Shown: positions 1 to 7,729, counted from the stretch's first letter. The stretch is DNA of 21,563 nucleotides from CAYNYF01 sp964401385 (GCA_964401385.1 CAYNYF010000079.1:1-21563); one strand, 5' to 3'. Notes: generated from the letters alone by a model not told the origin. Numbers and translations: made by a program.

Positions 1-120
1 GTAGCCCCGCCCTACATTTCGGTTGTGGTTCGCGTGGTTCGCGGCTGGATGGTTCATTTGGCGGGGCGGTAGCCCCGCCCTACATTTCTGTTTTCGTTCG
101 CGTCGTTCGCGGCTTGAAAG
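1..120. repeat. Degenerate tandem repeat, two ~52-bp copies, period 68
   Basis: Two copies start at 1 and 69. Both begin GTAGCCCCGCCCTACATTTC and both contain the GTTCGCGT and GTTCGCGGCT blocks; they differ at scattered single bases. Just before the second copy, GGCGGGG (60-66) pairs with CCCCGCC (73-79). The same 15-base core recurs at 7983-7997 and, inverted with one mismatch, at 7922-7936, so it is a dispersed family. No gene is seen in 1-199. Confidence 0.85.
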
Positions 121-121
121 G

Positions 122-146
122 AAAAGGTGGGTTGCTGCGCAACCCA
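122..146. repeat. Small hairpin repeat (GGTGGGTTGC family), copy 1
   Basis: TGGGTTGC (128-135) and GCAACCCA (139-146) form a perfect 8-bp stem around a 3-base loop, preceded by AAAAGG. An inverted copy lies at 7798-7821 with the same stem and flank, and a partial copy at 8005-8020. This is a dispersed short palindrome upstream of queC. It has no T-run on the queC side, so it is not an obvious terminator. Confidence 0.75.
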
Positions 147-199
147 GCCCACCGCTACCGCCAGTTTACTTCCGCCCGGCGGCGGGGTAGCTTGTTGGA

Positions 200-922
200 A
201 TGAGCGGGGACGCGGGAAAGCTGGCGGTGGTGCTCCTCAGCGGCGGGCTGGACTCGGCCACGGCGCTGGCGATCGCCCGCCACGAGGGCTTTGCCTGCCA
301 CGCCCTGACGTTCGACTACGGCCAGCGGCACCGCTTCGAGCTGGCCGCGGCCGAGCGGGTCGCCGAGGCACTCGGGGCCGTCGAGCACCGCGTCGTCAAG
401 CTGGACCTCTCCGCGGCCGGCGGCTTCGGCGGAAGCGCCCTGACCGACGAGATCGAGGTGCCCAAGGACGGCCCGGCGAGCGGCAGCATCCCCCCCACCT
501 ACGTTCCGGCGCGGAACACGATCTTCCTCAGCATCGCCCTGGGCTACGCCGAGGTGATCGGCGCGTTCGATATCTTCATCGGCGTGAACGCCATCGACTT
601 CAGCGGCTATCCGGACTGCCGGCCGGCGTTCGTGGAGGCGTTCGAGCGGCTGGCGAACCTGGCGACGGCCGCCGGGGCCTCCGGCCGGGGGCGGTTCCGC
701 GTCCGCGCCCCGCTGATGGAGATGACCAAGGGCCAGATCATCCGCACCGGGCTGGGGCTGGGGGTGGACTATTCGCTGACCCACTCCTGCTACGACCCCT
801 CGCCGGGCGGGCTGGCCTGCGGGGCCTGCGACGCCTGCCGGCTGCGGCTGCGCGGCTTCGCCGAGGCCGACGCCGCCGATCCAATCGAATACGTGCAGAA
901 CCCGAACGGCCCGCCGGCGTAG
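200..922 (+). CDS. queC: 7-cyano-7-deazaguanine synthase QueC
   Basis: QueC converts 7-carboxy-7-deazaguanine to preQ0 using ATP and ammonia, in the cytoplasmic pathway to queuosine and other deazapurines. The 240-residue product has the usual family length. It has the PP-loop SGGLDS at residues 14-19, the FDYGQRH block near residue 40, the PARN segment typical of QueC, and four zinc-binding cysteines at 197, 207, 210 and 213 (C-x9-C-x2-C-x2-C). The ATG at 200 gives a product that begins just before the PP-loop strand, as expected; the ribosome site is weak (TTGGA directly upstream). No queD, queE or other deazapurine gene is adjacent, so the pathway partners must lie elsewhere. No preQ1 riboswitch-like structure was recognised upstream. 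A role in DNA deazapurine modification is possible in principle, but no dpd-type gene is nearby. Confidence 0.97.
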   Translation: MSGDAGKLAVVLLSGGLDSATALAIARHEGFACHALTFDYGQRHRFELAAAERVAEALGAVEHRVVKLDLSAAGGFGGSALTDEIEVPKDGPASGSIPPTYVPARNTIFLSIALGYAEVIGAFDIFIGVNAIDFSGYPDCRPAFVEAFERLANLATAAGASGRGRFRVRAPLMEMTKGQIIRTGLGLGVDYSLTHSCYDPSPGGLACGACDACRLRLRGFAEADAADPIEYVQNPNGPPA

Positions 923-940
923 AAACCAGCGAGAGCCCCC

Positions 941-960
941 TGGCGGAGAGGGACTCGAAC
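941..960 (-). other. tRNA 3'-end-like fragment (possible tRNA-Ser remnant)
   Basis: Read on the minus strand, the segment has a T-loop-like GTTCGAGT followed by CCCTCTCCG and CCA. This resembles the 3' end of bacterial tRNA-Ser genes but is about four bases short between the T-loop and the discriminator. No matching 5' T-stem, anticodon arm or acceptor 5' strand could be found, so this is not an intact tRNA. It may be a decayed remnant or chance similarity. Confidence 0.2.
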
Positions 961-991
961 AGGGCTGTGCGATTACAGAAAGGGGTAAGTC

Positions 992-2287
992 ATGTCCTTC
1001 AGAAGCGCGAGTGTTGTGGTGACCTTGGGATTCGCTTTCTTGTTCTACGGCTGCGATGGGGCCGCGGCCCGACCGACCCAACTGTCCGGTGAGGGGGAGG
1101 CCCAGCAACCGGCTCCGTCGGTCCCCGCTGGCGGCGCTGAGTTTCAGCCGTCGCCTTTGGCCGGGCTGATCGCCCCCGGCGCACAGGCGACCGCGTTTCT
1201 CGTTAATGTCTCGCCGGAGGACAGGGCGCTGGCGCCCGCGTTGATCTACTCGGGCCAGATTCAAAACGGTCTATTGATGACCAAAACCGTCTTGAGCAGG
1301 CCGAGGGAGTTTCGCTCGGAACTCTCGACGAACATGTGGAAGTACGTTACGGCCCGGCCGGTCGGCCCTGCCGGGTGTTCCGCTCTGGCTATCGACGCCC
1401 GCGGGTGCCAGAGCGAGCAACTAGCAGAAGAGCTGGCACGGGCGGCGGCGGAAATCTATAGGAAACATCTTGCTGAAGAGCAGAGGTTCAAGATCGAGAC
1501 TAAGATCACCCCGTTAGCCAAGCAGCGCGACATGTTGAAGGGAAGAGTTCGCGCTGTTCGCGACGACATACAGATGATGATGACAAAGGGCCCCATGGCG
1601 GCCATGACGGAACGGCACAACCTGGTCAGCATAGCGCTGGAAGGGCTCGCGCGCGAGGTTCTGGCGGCGGACGTGGCCCAGGCCCAGGCCGCCGCCGCCC
1701 TGAAGGCGCACCAGGAGCAACTGAAGAACGGCACGGGCGCAAAGGACCCGCAAGTCCGCCGGCATCTGGAGGCCGATCCAGCGCTGAGGGACCTCAACGC
1801 TCGCGTAGTGGAGGCGACATTGCAGATGGACCTGGCCCAGCACAAGTCCGGCCCGAAGCACGCAGATGTCCAGCAGCTGGGCGGGAAGATCCAGTCCCTC
1901 CAGAGACAGCGATCCGAGCGCCAGAGCGAGTTGGTTCGCGCCAGCGTCGAGAGCATTGGGCAACAGCGCCAGATGACCTACGCGGCGGCCACGCAACGGT
2001 TAGCCGACGTGAAGGATCGGCTGGCCATAGCCAAGTCTGAGGCAGCCGACCTGGAAGACACCGTCGGGAGAATCGCATCGCTGAAGGCCGAAGAGAAACG
2101 AATGGGCCACCTGCTCGACAGGATCGAGCAGCAGCACCAGCAGTTGGAACTCAAGGTAGTGGGGATGCGCCCGGGCGGCCCTTGCTACCTGCCGGGAGCG
2201 CCTGTGCTGCTCGGGGTCGTTCGGACCAGGAGCGCCGGAGTCCACCAGTCGGCGTCGGGACGGCTGCTAAGGCAACTTGCTGATTGA
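992..2287 (+). CDS. Predicted coiled-coil lipoprotein, Wzz/GumC-like periplasmic domain
   Basis: The 431-residue product starts with a lipoprotein signal: basic MSFR, hydrophobic VVVTLGFAFLF, then a lipobox-like FYGC with the cysteine near residue 21. Residues ~45-150 have the alpha/beta character of a Wzz domain (ATAFLVNVSPED, then repeated SxxQ/LSRPREF-like segments). Residues ~150-380 are heptad-rich coiled coil. They include GPKH at 287-290, a motif commonly seen as GPKHPxV in GumC/Wzz-type polysaccharide co-polymerases. Those proteins have two membrane helices and often a C-terminal tyrosine kinase; neither is seen here. The ATG at 992 follows AGAAAGGGG with good spacing. The last ~45 residues (RPGGPCYLPGAP onward) look less organised. 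The similarity is by motif only. A structural coiled-coil lipoprotein of unrelated function is the alternative. It stands alone between queC and the oppositely oriented feoB. Confidence 0.7.
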   Translation: MSFRSASVVVTLGFAFLFYGCDGAAARPTQLSGEGEAQQPAPSVPAGGAEFQPSPLAGLIAPGAQATAFLVNVSPEDRALAPALIYSGQIQNGLLMTKTVLSRPREFRSELSTNMWKYVTARPVGPAGCSALAIDARGCQSEQLAEELARAAAEIYRKHLAEEQRFKIETKITPLAKQRDMLKGRVRAVRDDIQMMMTKGPMAAMTERHNLVSIALEGLAREVLAADVAQAQAAAALKAHQEQLKNGTGAKDPQVRRHLEADPALRDLNARVVEATLQMDLAQHKSGPKHADVQQLGGKIQSLQRQRSERQSELVRASVESIGQQRQMTYAAATQRLADVKDRLAIAKSEAADLEDTVGRIASLKAEEKRMGHLLDRIEQQHQQLELKVVGMRPGGPCYLPGAPVLLGVVRTRSAGVHQSASGRLLRQLAD

Positions 2288-2348
2288 GGAAGTGACGGAT
2301 AATTCCTCAGGCGATCGCAGGCGCCGCCGCTTACGCGGGCGGGGACGC

Positions 2349-4547
2349 TCAGGTCACCAGAAGGCTGCCGATCTGATACACGGCCGTGGCGATGAGCCAC
2401 GCCATGGCGGTCAGGCCGGCGACCTGAAGGAGGGCCCACTTCCACGAGCCGGACTCTTGCCAGGTGGCGGCCAGCGTGGGGATGCACGGCAGGCTGACCA
2501 GGCAGAAGAAGATGATGCAGATTCCCTGGAGGGGCGAATACGCGGCCCGCAGTCTGGCTGCCAGCGGCTTCTCGGCCCGGCGGCCGGCGCCGACGGCGTG
2601 GAGGACGCCGAGCTGGGCGACGAAGACCTCCTTGGCCGGCAGGGCCGCGATCAGCGCCGTGGTGATCTTCCAGTCGAACCCGCACGGGGCCATGACCGGC
2701 TGGATCGTCCGGCCGATGCGGCCGATGACCGAATGCTCCAGCTCGGCCTCGCAGCGGGCGGCGTCGATGGCGCGGAGCGTCTGCTCGGCCTGCACGGAGC
2801 CGGGCGGGAGCTGGCTCTCGGCCGCGACGCGCTGCGCCTCGAATCTGCGGGCGTGCTCCTCGTCCAGCTTCGGCCAGGTGGTCAGCGCCCAGAGAATGAT
2901 CACCGCCGCCAGGATGACGGTGCCCGCCTTGCGCAGGAACATCCACCCCCGCTCCCACGTGTGCACCAGCACGCCGCGGACGGTGGGCATGCGGTACGGC
3001 GGCAGCTCCATCACGAACGAGCCGGTCTCGCCGCGCAGAATCGTGCCCCGCAGCAGCCTGGCCGCCACGCCGGCCACCAGGATTCCAGTCAGGTAAATTC
3101 CCAGAAGCCACAGCGCTTGGTTGGACACCTCCACCACGCCGAAGACGCTGAAGACCGCCCGCCGGGGAAAGAACGCCCCCAGAATCAGCAGGTAGATCGG
3201 CAGCCGGGCGGAGCAGCTCATCAGCGGCAGGATCAGCATGGTCGTCAGCCGGTCGCGGCGGCTGTCCAGGATGCGGGTGGCCAGGATGCCGGGCACGCTG
3301 CAGCCGAAGCCGATGAGCATGGGGATGAAGCTCTTGCCGTGTAGGCCGATCTTGTGCATGAAGCGGTCGACAATGAACGCCACCCGAGCCATGTAGCCGC
3401 TGTCCTCCAGCACCGAGATCGCCAGGAACAGCAGGAAGATCATGGGCACGAAGGACACCACCGTGCCCACGCCCTCGATGATGCCCTCGGCCAGCAGGCT
3501 GCGGAGGGTGCTGTCGGCCCCGGCCGGGAAGAGCCCCGAGACCTCCGCGGCCAGCAGCTCCTTGGCGGCGTCGAGCTGCCCGGTCAGCCAGCCGCCCAGG
3601 GAGAAGGTGAACTGGAACACCAGCAGCATCAGCAGCACAAACAGCGGCAGCCCGAACAGACCGCTGGTCACGACGGCGTCGATGCGGTCGCTGAAGGCGT
3701 GGCGGGTCTCGACGCTGGAGCGGACCGACTCCTGGCAGGCCCCGGAGATGAACCCGTAGCGGCGGTCGGCGAGGATGATCTCGGCGCTGTCGCCGCAGAC
3801 GCTTTGGATGTGGCGGCGGGGACGGGCGGCGGCGGCCAGGAGTTCCTCTAACTCCTCGGGCGGCATGATCGTCCCCAGCCGCTTGATGGCCTCGGCGTCG
3901 TTCTCCAGCAGCTTGACGGCCACCCAGCGGTCGCGCCCCGTCTGCCGACACTTCCGGGGCACCATCTCCGCGAGCTTGCTGACCTCCGGGTCCACCTCCC
4001 GGCCGTAGTGCGGCAGGCTCTGCCGGTCCGAGGCGGCGGCCGGATCGGCCGCGACCGCCAGGGCAGCCTCCAGCAGCTCGCGGATGCCCACGCCCTTGTG
4101 CCCGACGGTGCGGACGATGGGCACGCCCAGCAGCCGGCTGAGCTTCTCGGCGTCGATTTCCAACCCGCGGGCCTCGGCCAAGTCGGACTTATTGAACGCC
4201 AGCAGCAGCGGCGCCCCCAGCTCCATCATCTGCGTGGCCAGGTACAGGTTGCGCTCGAGGTTGGACGAATCGACGATGTCGATCACCACGTCGGGCTTCT
4301 CGTCGAGGATGAAGTTGCGGGCGATGACCTCCTCGATGCTGTAGGCCGTCAGGCTGTAGGTGCCGGGCAGGTCGACGACCCGGAGCTCTGCGCCGTTGTG
4401 GACGGCCCGCCCGGTCTTCTTCTCCACCGTCACGCCGGGGTAGTTGCCGACGTGCTGCCGCCCGCCGGTGATGGCGTTGAAGATCGTGCTCTTGCCGGAG
4501 TTGGGGTTGCCGGCCAGGGCAACCGTGATCTGCCTGCCGTCAGCCAT
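2349..4547 (-). CDS. feoB: Ferrous iron transport protein B
   Basis: FeoB is the inner-membrane Fe(II) transporter with an N-terminal GTPase. In this 732-residue protein the G-protein motifs are clear: G1 GNPNSGKST at 13-21, the GVT switch at 38-40, DLPGTYSL at 59-66 and NKSD at 119-122. A linker helical domain follows to about residue 270. The membrane part carries the two conserved gate segments, GFGCSVPGILATR and LPLMSCSARLPIY, each with its cysteine. Helices continue to the C-terminus, which lacks a cysteine-rich tail. The ATG at 4547 starts just before the G1 strand; the ribosome site is weak (CTGGAT). It is the last gene of the regulator-feoA-feoB unit, 83 bp after feoA. Its expression is likely controlled by the DtxR-type protein encoded at the head of the operon. 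Confidence 0.98.
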   Translation of the reverse strand: MADGRQITVALAGNPNSGKSTIFNAITGGRQHVGNYPGVTVEKKTGRAVHNGAELRVVDLPGTYSLTAYSIEEVIARNFILDEKPDVVIDIVDSSNLERNLYLATQMMELGAPLLLAFNKSDLAEARGLEIDAEKLSRLLGVPIVRTVGHKGVGIRELLEAALAVAADPAAASDRQSLPHYGREVDPEVSKLAEMVPRKCRQTGRDRWVAVKLLENDAEAIKRLGTIMPPEELEELLAAAARPRRHIQSVCGDSAEIILADRRYGFISGACQESVRSSVETRHAFSDRIDAVVTSGLFGLPLFVLLMLLVFQFTFSLGGWLTGQLDAAKELLAAEVSGLFPAGADSTLRSLLAEGIIEGVGTVVSFVPMIFLLFLAISVLEDSGYMARVAFIVDRFMHKIGLHGKSFIPMLIGFGCSVPGILATRILDSRRDRLTTMLILPLMSCSARLPIYLLILGAFFPRRAVFSVFGVVEVSNQALWLLGIYLTGILVAGVAARLLRGTILRGETGSFVMELPPYRMPTVRGVLVHTWERGWMFLRKAGTVILAAVIILWALTTWPKLDEEHARRFEAQRVAAESQLPPGSVQAEQTLRAIDAARCEAELEHSVIGRIGRTIQPVMAPCGFDWKITTALIAALPAKEVFVAQLGVLHAVGAGRRAEKPLAARLRAAYSPLQGICIIFFCLVSLPCIPTLAATWQESGSWKWALLQVAGLTAMAWLIATAVYQIGSLLVT

Positions 4548-4630
4548 TGTCTAATCCAGGTTTGCCCGGCCCGCCCCAGGCCGACGCTCCCACGCGCCGC
4601 ACCCCCGCGCCGGCCGAACGCCCGGCCCGC

Positions 4631-4888
4631 TCAGACCGGGCGGACGAAGATCCGGTGAACCATTCCGCGCCCGAGCACCAGCCGCCCGCCGCGGACGGAA
4701 ACGATATAAGGCCCCCGGCCGCAGTTGATGACCTCCAATACCTCTCCCGGCGTCAGACCCATCTCGGCCAGGCGGCGCGTCAACCCGTAGCCGCCCTCGG
4801 CCCTGACGAAGAGAACTCTCTGGCCGACAGCGGCCATCGTCAGTGGCATCAAGGGCGGGTTTCCCGGATCGCCTTTTTCGGAACTCAT
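4631..4888 (-). CDS. feoA: Ferrous iron transport protein A
   Basis: FeoA is a small cytoplasmic SH3-like protein needed for FeoB function. The product contains VGQRVLFVRAEGG, then RRLAEMGLTPGEVLEVIN, then GPYIVSVRGGRLVLGRGMVHRIFV. This is the usual FeoA order: the LxxMGLxPG motif in the middle and the GxxxAL-type strand, here LVLGRGMV, near the end. The ATG at 4888 gives 85 residues, close to family length, and has GAGG seven bases upstream. An in-frame ATG at 4927 would add 13 residues and overlap the regulator gene by 11 bp, with GAGGA upstream. Both starts are usable and both suggest translational coupling with the preceding regulator gene. Confidence 0.95.
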   Translation of the reverse strand: MSSEKGDPGNPPLMPLTMAAVGQRVLFVRAEGGYGLTRRLAEMGLTPGEVLEVINCGRGPYIVSVRGGRLVLGRGMVHRIFVRPV

Positions 4889-4916
4889 GCCCGTCCTCGC
4901 CGCCTTCTCGGCGCCG

Positions 4917-5393
4917 TCAGCCGGCATTGGAACGGTCCTCGCCCCGCGATTCGCGCTGTCGACAGTAGGCCGAGAACCTGTCCAGCCGGTCCTCGCCGTG
5001 CGGGGAAGACTCCTGAATGAACTCGACCAGCATCTTCAGCCGCCGCAGCACCTGGTTGTCCACCACGTGCTCCATGCGGCAGGCGTTGGCGTCGGCCGTG
5101 GCCGGGTCGACGTCCAGCACGTCCACAAGAAAACGCCTCAGCGCGTCGTGCTTGCCGCGGATGGTCTTGGCCGCCGCCTTGCCGCGACGCGTGAGCGTGA
5201 CCAACTGGTACGGGTCGTAGTGCACCAGGTCCGCCTGCGCCAGTTGCTTCAGCGCGGCCGTCACGGAGGACTTGCTGACCTTCGTGCGGGCGGCGATGTC
5301 GCGGACGCGGGCGACGCCGTCGCGGCGGACCAGCTCCCACACCGCTTCCAGGTAGTCCTCCAGCCGTCGCGTCAGCTTGGCCGACGTCGCCAT
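4917..5393 (-). CDS. DtxR/MntR-family iron-dependent repressor
   Basis: This is a metal-responsive repressor that probably controls the feo operon it heads. Residues ~7-70 form a winged helix (RRLEDYLEAVWEL, then VRDIAARTKVSKSSVTAALKQL). Residues 75-140 are the dimerisation/metal domain. Putative metal ligands are D13 and E16 in helix 1, H82, and the C105-x-x-E108-H109 cluster. The cysteine matches DtxR/IdeR (CxxEH); manganese-type MntR has glutamate at that place. At 158 residues it lacks the C-terminal SH3 domain of DtxR, so it has MntR-like size with an iron-type site. The ATG at 5393 is preferred over the in-frame TTG at 5399 because TTGAGGA lies about 8 bases before the ATG but too close to the TTG. 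Promoter at 5438-5466. Confidence 0.93.
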   Translation of the reverse strand: MATSAKLTRRLEDYLEAVWELVRRDGVARVRDIAARTKVSKSSVTAALKQLAQADLVHYDPYQLVTLTRRGKAAAKTIRGKHDALRRFLVDVLDVDPATADANACRMEHVVDNQVLRRLKMLVEFIQESSPHGEDRLDRFSAYCRQRESRGEDRSNAG

Positions 5394-5437
5394 GGCCAAT
5401 CCTCAAGAACGAGACGCAAAAGTTAGTGTACCGAAAC

Positions 5438-5466
5438 ATTGTGCGCCTAATAAAACAATTTGTCAA
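5438..5466 (-). promoter_or_regulatory. Sigma70-like promoter of the regulator-feoA-feoB operon, with candidate operator
   Basis: On the minus strand a perfect -35 TTGACA (5466-5461) is followed after exactly 17 bases by CACAAT (5443-5438), a 4/6 match to TATAAT. It lies about 45 bases before the regulator start codon in a locally AT-rich patch. Overlapping and just downstream, TTAG and CTAA half-sites face each other (outer limits 5423-5450), resembling the ends of DtxR-family boxes. That arrangement would suit autorepression by the encoded DtxR-type protein. The promoter is seen directly; the operator is inference. Confidence 0.65.
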
Positions 5467-5558
5467 GCCCCAAACCTGCACGGTCAGGAGCATTTCTGTA
5501 ATAGCTTACATATCAGCGGCTTACGATTCAGCCGGCAAGCGCGCCGCCCGCCGCGGTG

Positions 5559-6134
5559 CTAAAGGAACGGCCGCAGGCAGTCGGCGACGGCGCGGGCGAG
5601 CATGCGCGAGCCCTCCTCCCTCATGTGCACGCCGTCCTCGCGGATCACGGTTTCCGGCCCGGCCGAGACGACGACGGCGTGCAAGTCGTTGATCGAGAGC
5701 CGCGCGTCGGAGACGATGGCCTCGGCCGCGGCGTTGTAGGCTTCGACGTCGCGGTTGAACCGGTCGAACTCCTTGACCGCGGTGTGCCTGGGCTCGATCA
5801 CCGGCGTGGTGTTTGCCCAGACAGCGGCCCAGCCGCCGTCTGCCAGCCGCCGGACGATCCGCCGGAGATTGTCCCGGTATCGCTCCAGCGGCACCTGGAT
5901 GCGCGGCGGGTCGCGATGAGACTTCACGTCGTGCAGCCCGCAGTTGAGGTGGACCACGTCGGGCGACGCCTCCGCCAGCCAGCCGGGAAGGTTTTGCAGG
6001 ACGTTGTCGCTGTCGCCGCCGTTGCCGGGGTTGTGAAGCGTTTCGGCCTCCGCGGCAAGCAGTTCCGCCACGAGCGGCGTGTACCCGATGGAGATCGAGT
6101 CGCCGACGATCAGCACTCGTTTCCTGGCGGCCAT
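5559..6134 (-). CDS. SGNH/GDSL-family hydrolase
   Basis: This is a cytoplasmic-looking 191-residue serine hydrolase, probably an esterase or deacetylase; the substrate is unknown. Block I is GDSIS with nucleophile Ser13, and the block II glycine lies in NPGNGG at 35-40. Block III reads GLHD at 66-69, so the usual GxND asparagine is replaced by histidine. The DxxH dyad is Asp167 and His170. No signal peptide is visible. The ATG at 6134 has AGGAGG nine bases upstream. That ribosome site overlaps the TAG stop of the isomerase-like gene before it, so the two are probably co-translated. It is the last gene of a three-gene unit with the methyltransferase and TIM-barrel genes. A sugar O-acyl hydrolase role would fit the neighbour, but that is inference. 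Confidence 0.88.
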   Translation of the reverse strand: MAARKRVLIVGDSISIGYTPLVAELLAAEAETLHNPGNGGDSDNVLQNLPGWLAEASPDVVHLNCGLHDVKSHRDPPRIQVPLERYRDNLRRIVRRLADGGWAAVWANTTPVIEPRHTAVKEFDRFNRDVEAYNAAAEAIVSDARLSINDLHAVVVSAGPETVIREDGVHMREEGSRMLARAVADCLRPFL

Positions 6135-6146
6135 CGGCGCGCCCTC

Positions 6147-6959
6147 CTATGCGATCAGTTTCCGCATGTACTCGGCGTAGGCCGGAAGCGCCACCTCGGG
6201 GTCGGCGATTTCCGGGTGCCATTTCTTTTCCCACTCCAGCGTCAGGTAGCCGTCGTAGCCGCCCTGCCGCAGCAGCGAGACCATTTCCGCCAGCGGCACG
6301 TCGCCTTCCCCGCCCAGGCGGTAGGCGTACCCGCCCTCGCCGGCCGGGAGGGAGTCCTTCAGGTGCGTGGCGATGGTGTAGCGCCCGATGTTGTCGCAGG
6401 TCTGCCGCGGCGACTCGCCGAGCATGCGGTAGGGATGGTGCAGGTCCCACAGCACGCCCACGTTGGGAGCGTCCATGCGCTTCATGACGTCGGCCAGCAT
6501 GGCCGAATCGATCCAGTCGTCGTGAGTCTCCACCGCCAGCGACACGCCCTCGCCGGCGGCCTCGGCCATCTCCTTGAGCGTCTCGACCGCTTGCTCGACC
6601 GCCTTTTGGCGGGGGGTGTCTCCGATGGCGCCGCCGAAGACGCGGATCATCGGCGCCCCGAACACCCTGCACAGCCGAGCGTACTCGCGGACCTCCTTCA
6701 GGCCTTTCTTGCGCTGGGACGCATCGGGGGAGAACATCCTGGCGCTGCTGGAGAAGGCCGACACCTCCAGCCCGGAGCGAGCGACCTTGCCCGCCGTCTC
6801 GGCCACGGCCGCGGAGAACGCCGGCAGGCGGTAGATCTCCATCTCGTCGCCCAGGCCGCGAAAGTCGACGCCGTCGTAGCCGTACTGCTTGAATCGCTCC
6901 AGGATCGTCTCCAGCGACCAGGAGGGACAGGCCAGCGTCGTGCAGGCGATTTTCATCAT
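6147..6959 (-). CDS. Sugar phosphate isomerase/epimerase-like TIM-barrel protein
   Basis: The 270-residue protein belongs to the xylose-isomerase-like TIM barrel family (sugar epimerases, inosose dehydratases, endonuclease IV relatives). The four expected metal ligands are visible at strand ends: E144 in AVETHDD, D172 and H175 in LWDLHHPY, H199 in ATHLKD, and E242 or E244 in LTLEWEKKWHPE. The N-terminus KIACTTLACPSWSLETILERFKQYGYDG is typical of the family. The exact substrate cannot be read from sequence. The ATG at 6959 overlaps the methyltransferase stop as TGATG and has AAGGA six bases upstream, so it is translationally coupled. It is followed 12 bp later by the SGNH hydrolase. An open frame continues upstream to 8132 in the same phase, but that extension is antisense to, or out of frame with, real genes and repeats. 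Confidence 0.92.
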   Translation of the reverse strand: MMKIACTTLACPSWSLETILERFKQYGYDGVDFRGLGDEMEIYRLPAFSAAVAETAGKVARSGLEVSAFSSSARMFSPDASQRKKGLKEVREYARLCRVFGAPMIRVFGGAIGDTPRQKAVEQAVETLKEMAEAAGEGVSLAVETHDDWIDSAMLADVMKRMDAPNVGVLWDLHHPYRMLGESPRQTCDNIGRYTIATHLKDSLPAGEGGYAYRLGGEGDVPLAEMVSLLRQGGYDGYLTLEWEKKWHPEIADPEVALPAYAEYMRKLIA

Positions 6960-7729
6960 CAGCCATCCTTTCTTGCTATGCAGAACAGGTTCATCCATTG
7001 ATACCGTTTGGCGTCCAGCCGCGCCAGCCGCATCAGCGCCCGCCGCCAGGCCGGCAGTGGCTTGACGACCTCCGCCAGCAGCCAGATCGGGCGGAGAAGC
7101 AGCCCGCAGCCGTCGAATTCGACCACGGAAAACCCCGCCCGCTCCAGCAGCCACCCCAGCCGCCAGGGCGTGAAGTGCTCGTGCCAGCGCTTGCGGGCGG
7201 AGACGTCGCCGATGAGCCCGTCGGGGTTGGCCGCGTAGCGCCGGTCGTATTTCGCGCGCGAGTGCCGCCGGCAGTAGTACCAGCGGTGCAGCCGCGGCAG
7301 CAGAAACTTCAGGTTGCCCCTGTCCAGGAACGAAAACAGGTGCCGCCGCGGGACGGTCACGATCAGCCGCCCGCCGGCGACGAGCACGCGAGAGAGTTCC
7401 GCCAGCAGCGCCGGCTGCTCGTACACGTGCTCCAGCACGTCCAGCAGCGTCGCCGAGGCGAAGCAGCCGTCCTCGAACGGCAGCGGGATGGTCTGGCGGA
7501 CGTGTATGATTTCCAGTGCGGGAAAGTCGCGGCGGGCGCGGGCGGTGGCCTCGGCCGAGACGTCCACCCCGACCAGCCGGGCGATTCCCTTGGCGCTCAG
7601 GGAGTTCAGGAATGCCCCGCCGCCGCAGCCGAAGTCCAAGTGTGCCCGGCCGGCGGCGGGCACGTGCTCCCATGCAAAGCCATGGCGATCGTGGCCGTAA
7701 GGGTTCTCCCGGCTGATCTTGGTACGCAT
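6959..7729 (-). CDS. Class I SAM-dependent methyltransferase
   Basis: The 256-residue product has motif I HLDFGCGGGAF (Asp32 to about Gly38), an acidic strand-2 end in VGVDVSAEAT, the LLDVLEHV segment typical of UbiE/type-11 methyltransferases, and VAGGRLIVTVPR at the strand-5 region. The C-terminal third, with RYAANPDGLIGDVSARKRWHEHFTP, resembles methyltransferases found among polysaccharide and lipid genes, but the acceptor is unknown. The frame stays open to 7897. The ATG at 7729 (MRTKISRENPYGHD) is chosen because the sequence upstream of it is low-complexity and repeat-derived; GGAG lies about 12 bases before it. It heads a unit in which its TGA overlaps the next ATG as TGATG. Confidence 0.9.
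   Translation of the reverse strand: MRTKISRENPYGHDRHGFAWEHVPAAGRAHLDFGCGGGAFLNSLSAKGIARLVGVDVSAEATARARRDFPALEIIHVRQTIPLPFEDGCFASATLLDVLEHVYEQPALLAELSRVLVAGGRLIVTVPRRHLFSFLDRGNLKFLLPRLHRWYYCRRHSRAKYDRRYAANPDGLIGDVSARKRWHEHFTPWRLGWLLERAGFSVVEFDGCGLLLRPIWLLAEVVKPLPAWRRALMRLARLDAKRYQWMNLFCIARKDG

Noticed and set aside
1..120. Possible CRISPR array
   Set aside because: Only two copies, period 68, with similarity across unit and spacer-like parts; no cas genes.
2185..3951. 588-residue minus-strand frame over feoB
   Set aside because: FeoB motifs are all in another minus-strand frame; this is its shadow.
5556..7001. 481-residue open frames on both strands over the SGNH and isomerase genes
   Set aside because: Both are out of frame with the recognisable SGNH and TIM-barrel motifs and have low-complexity content.
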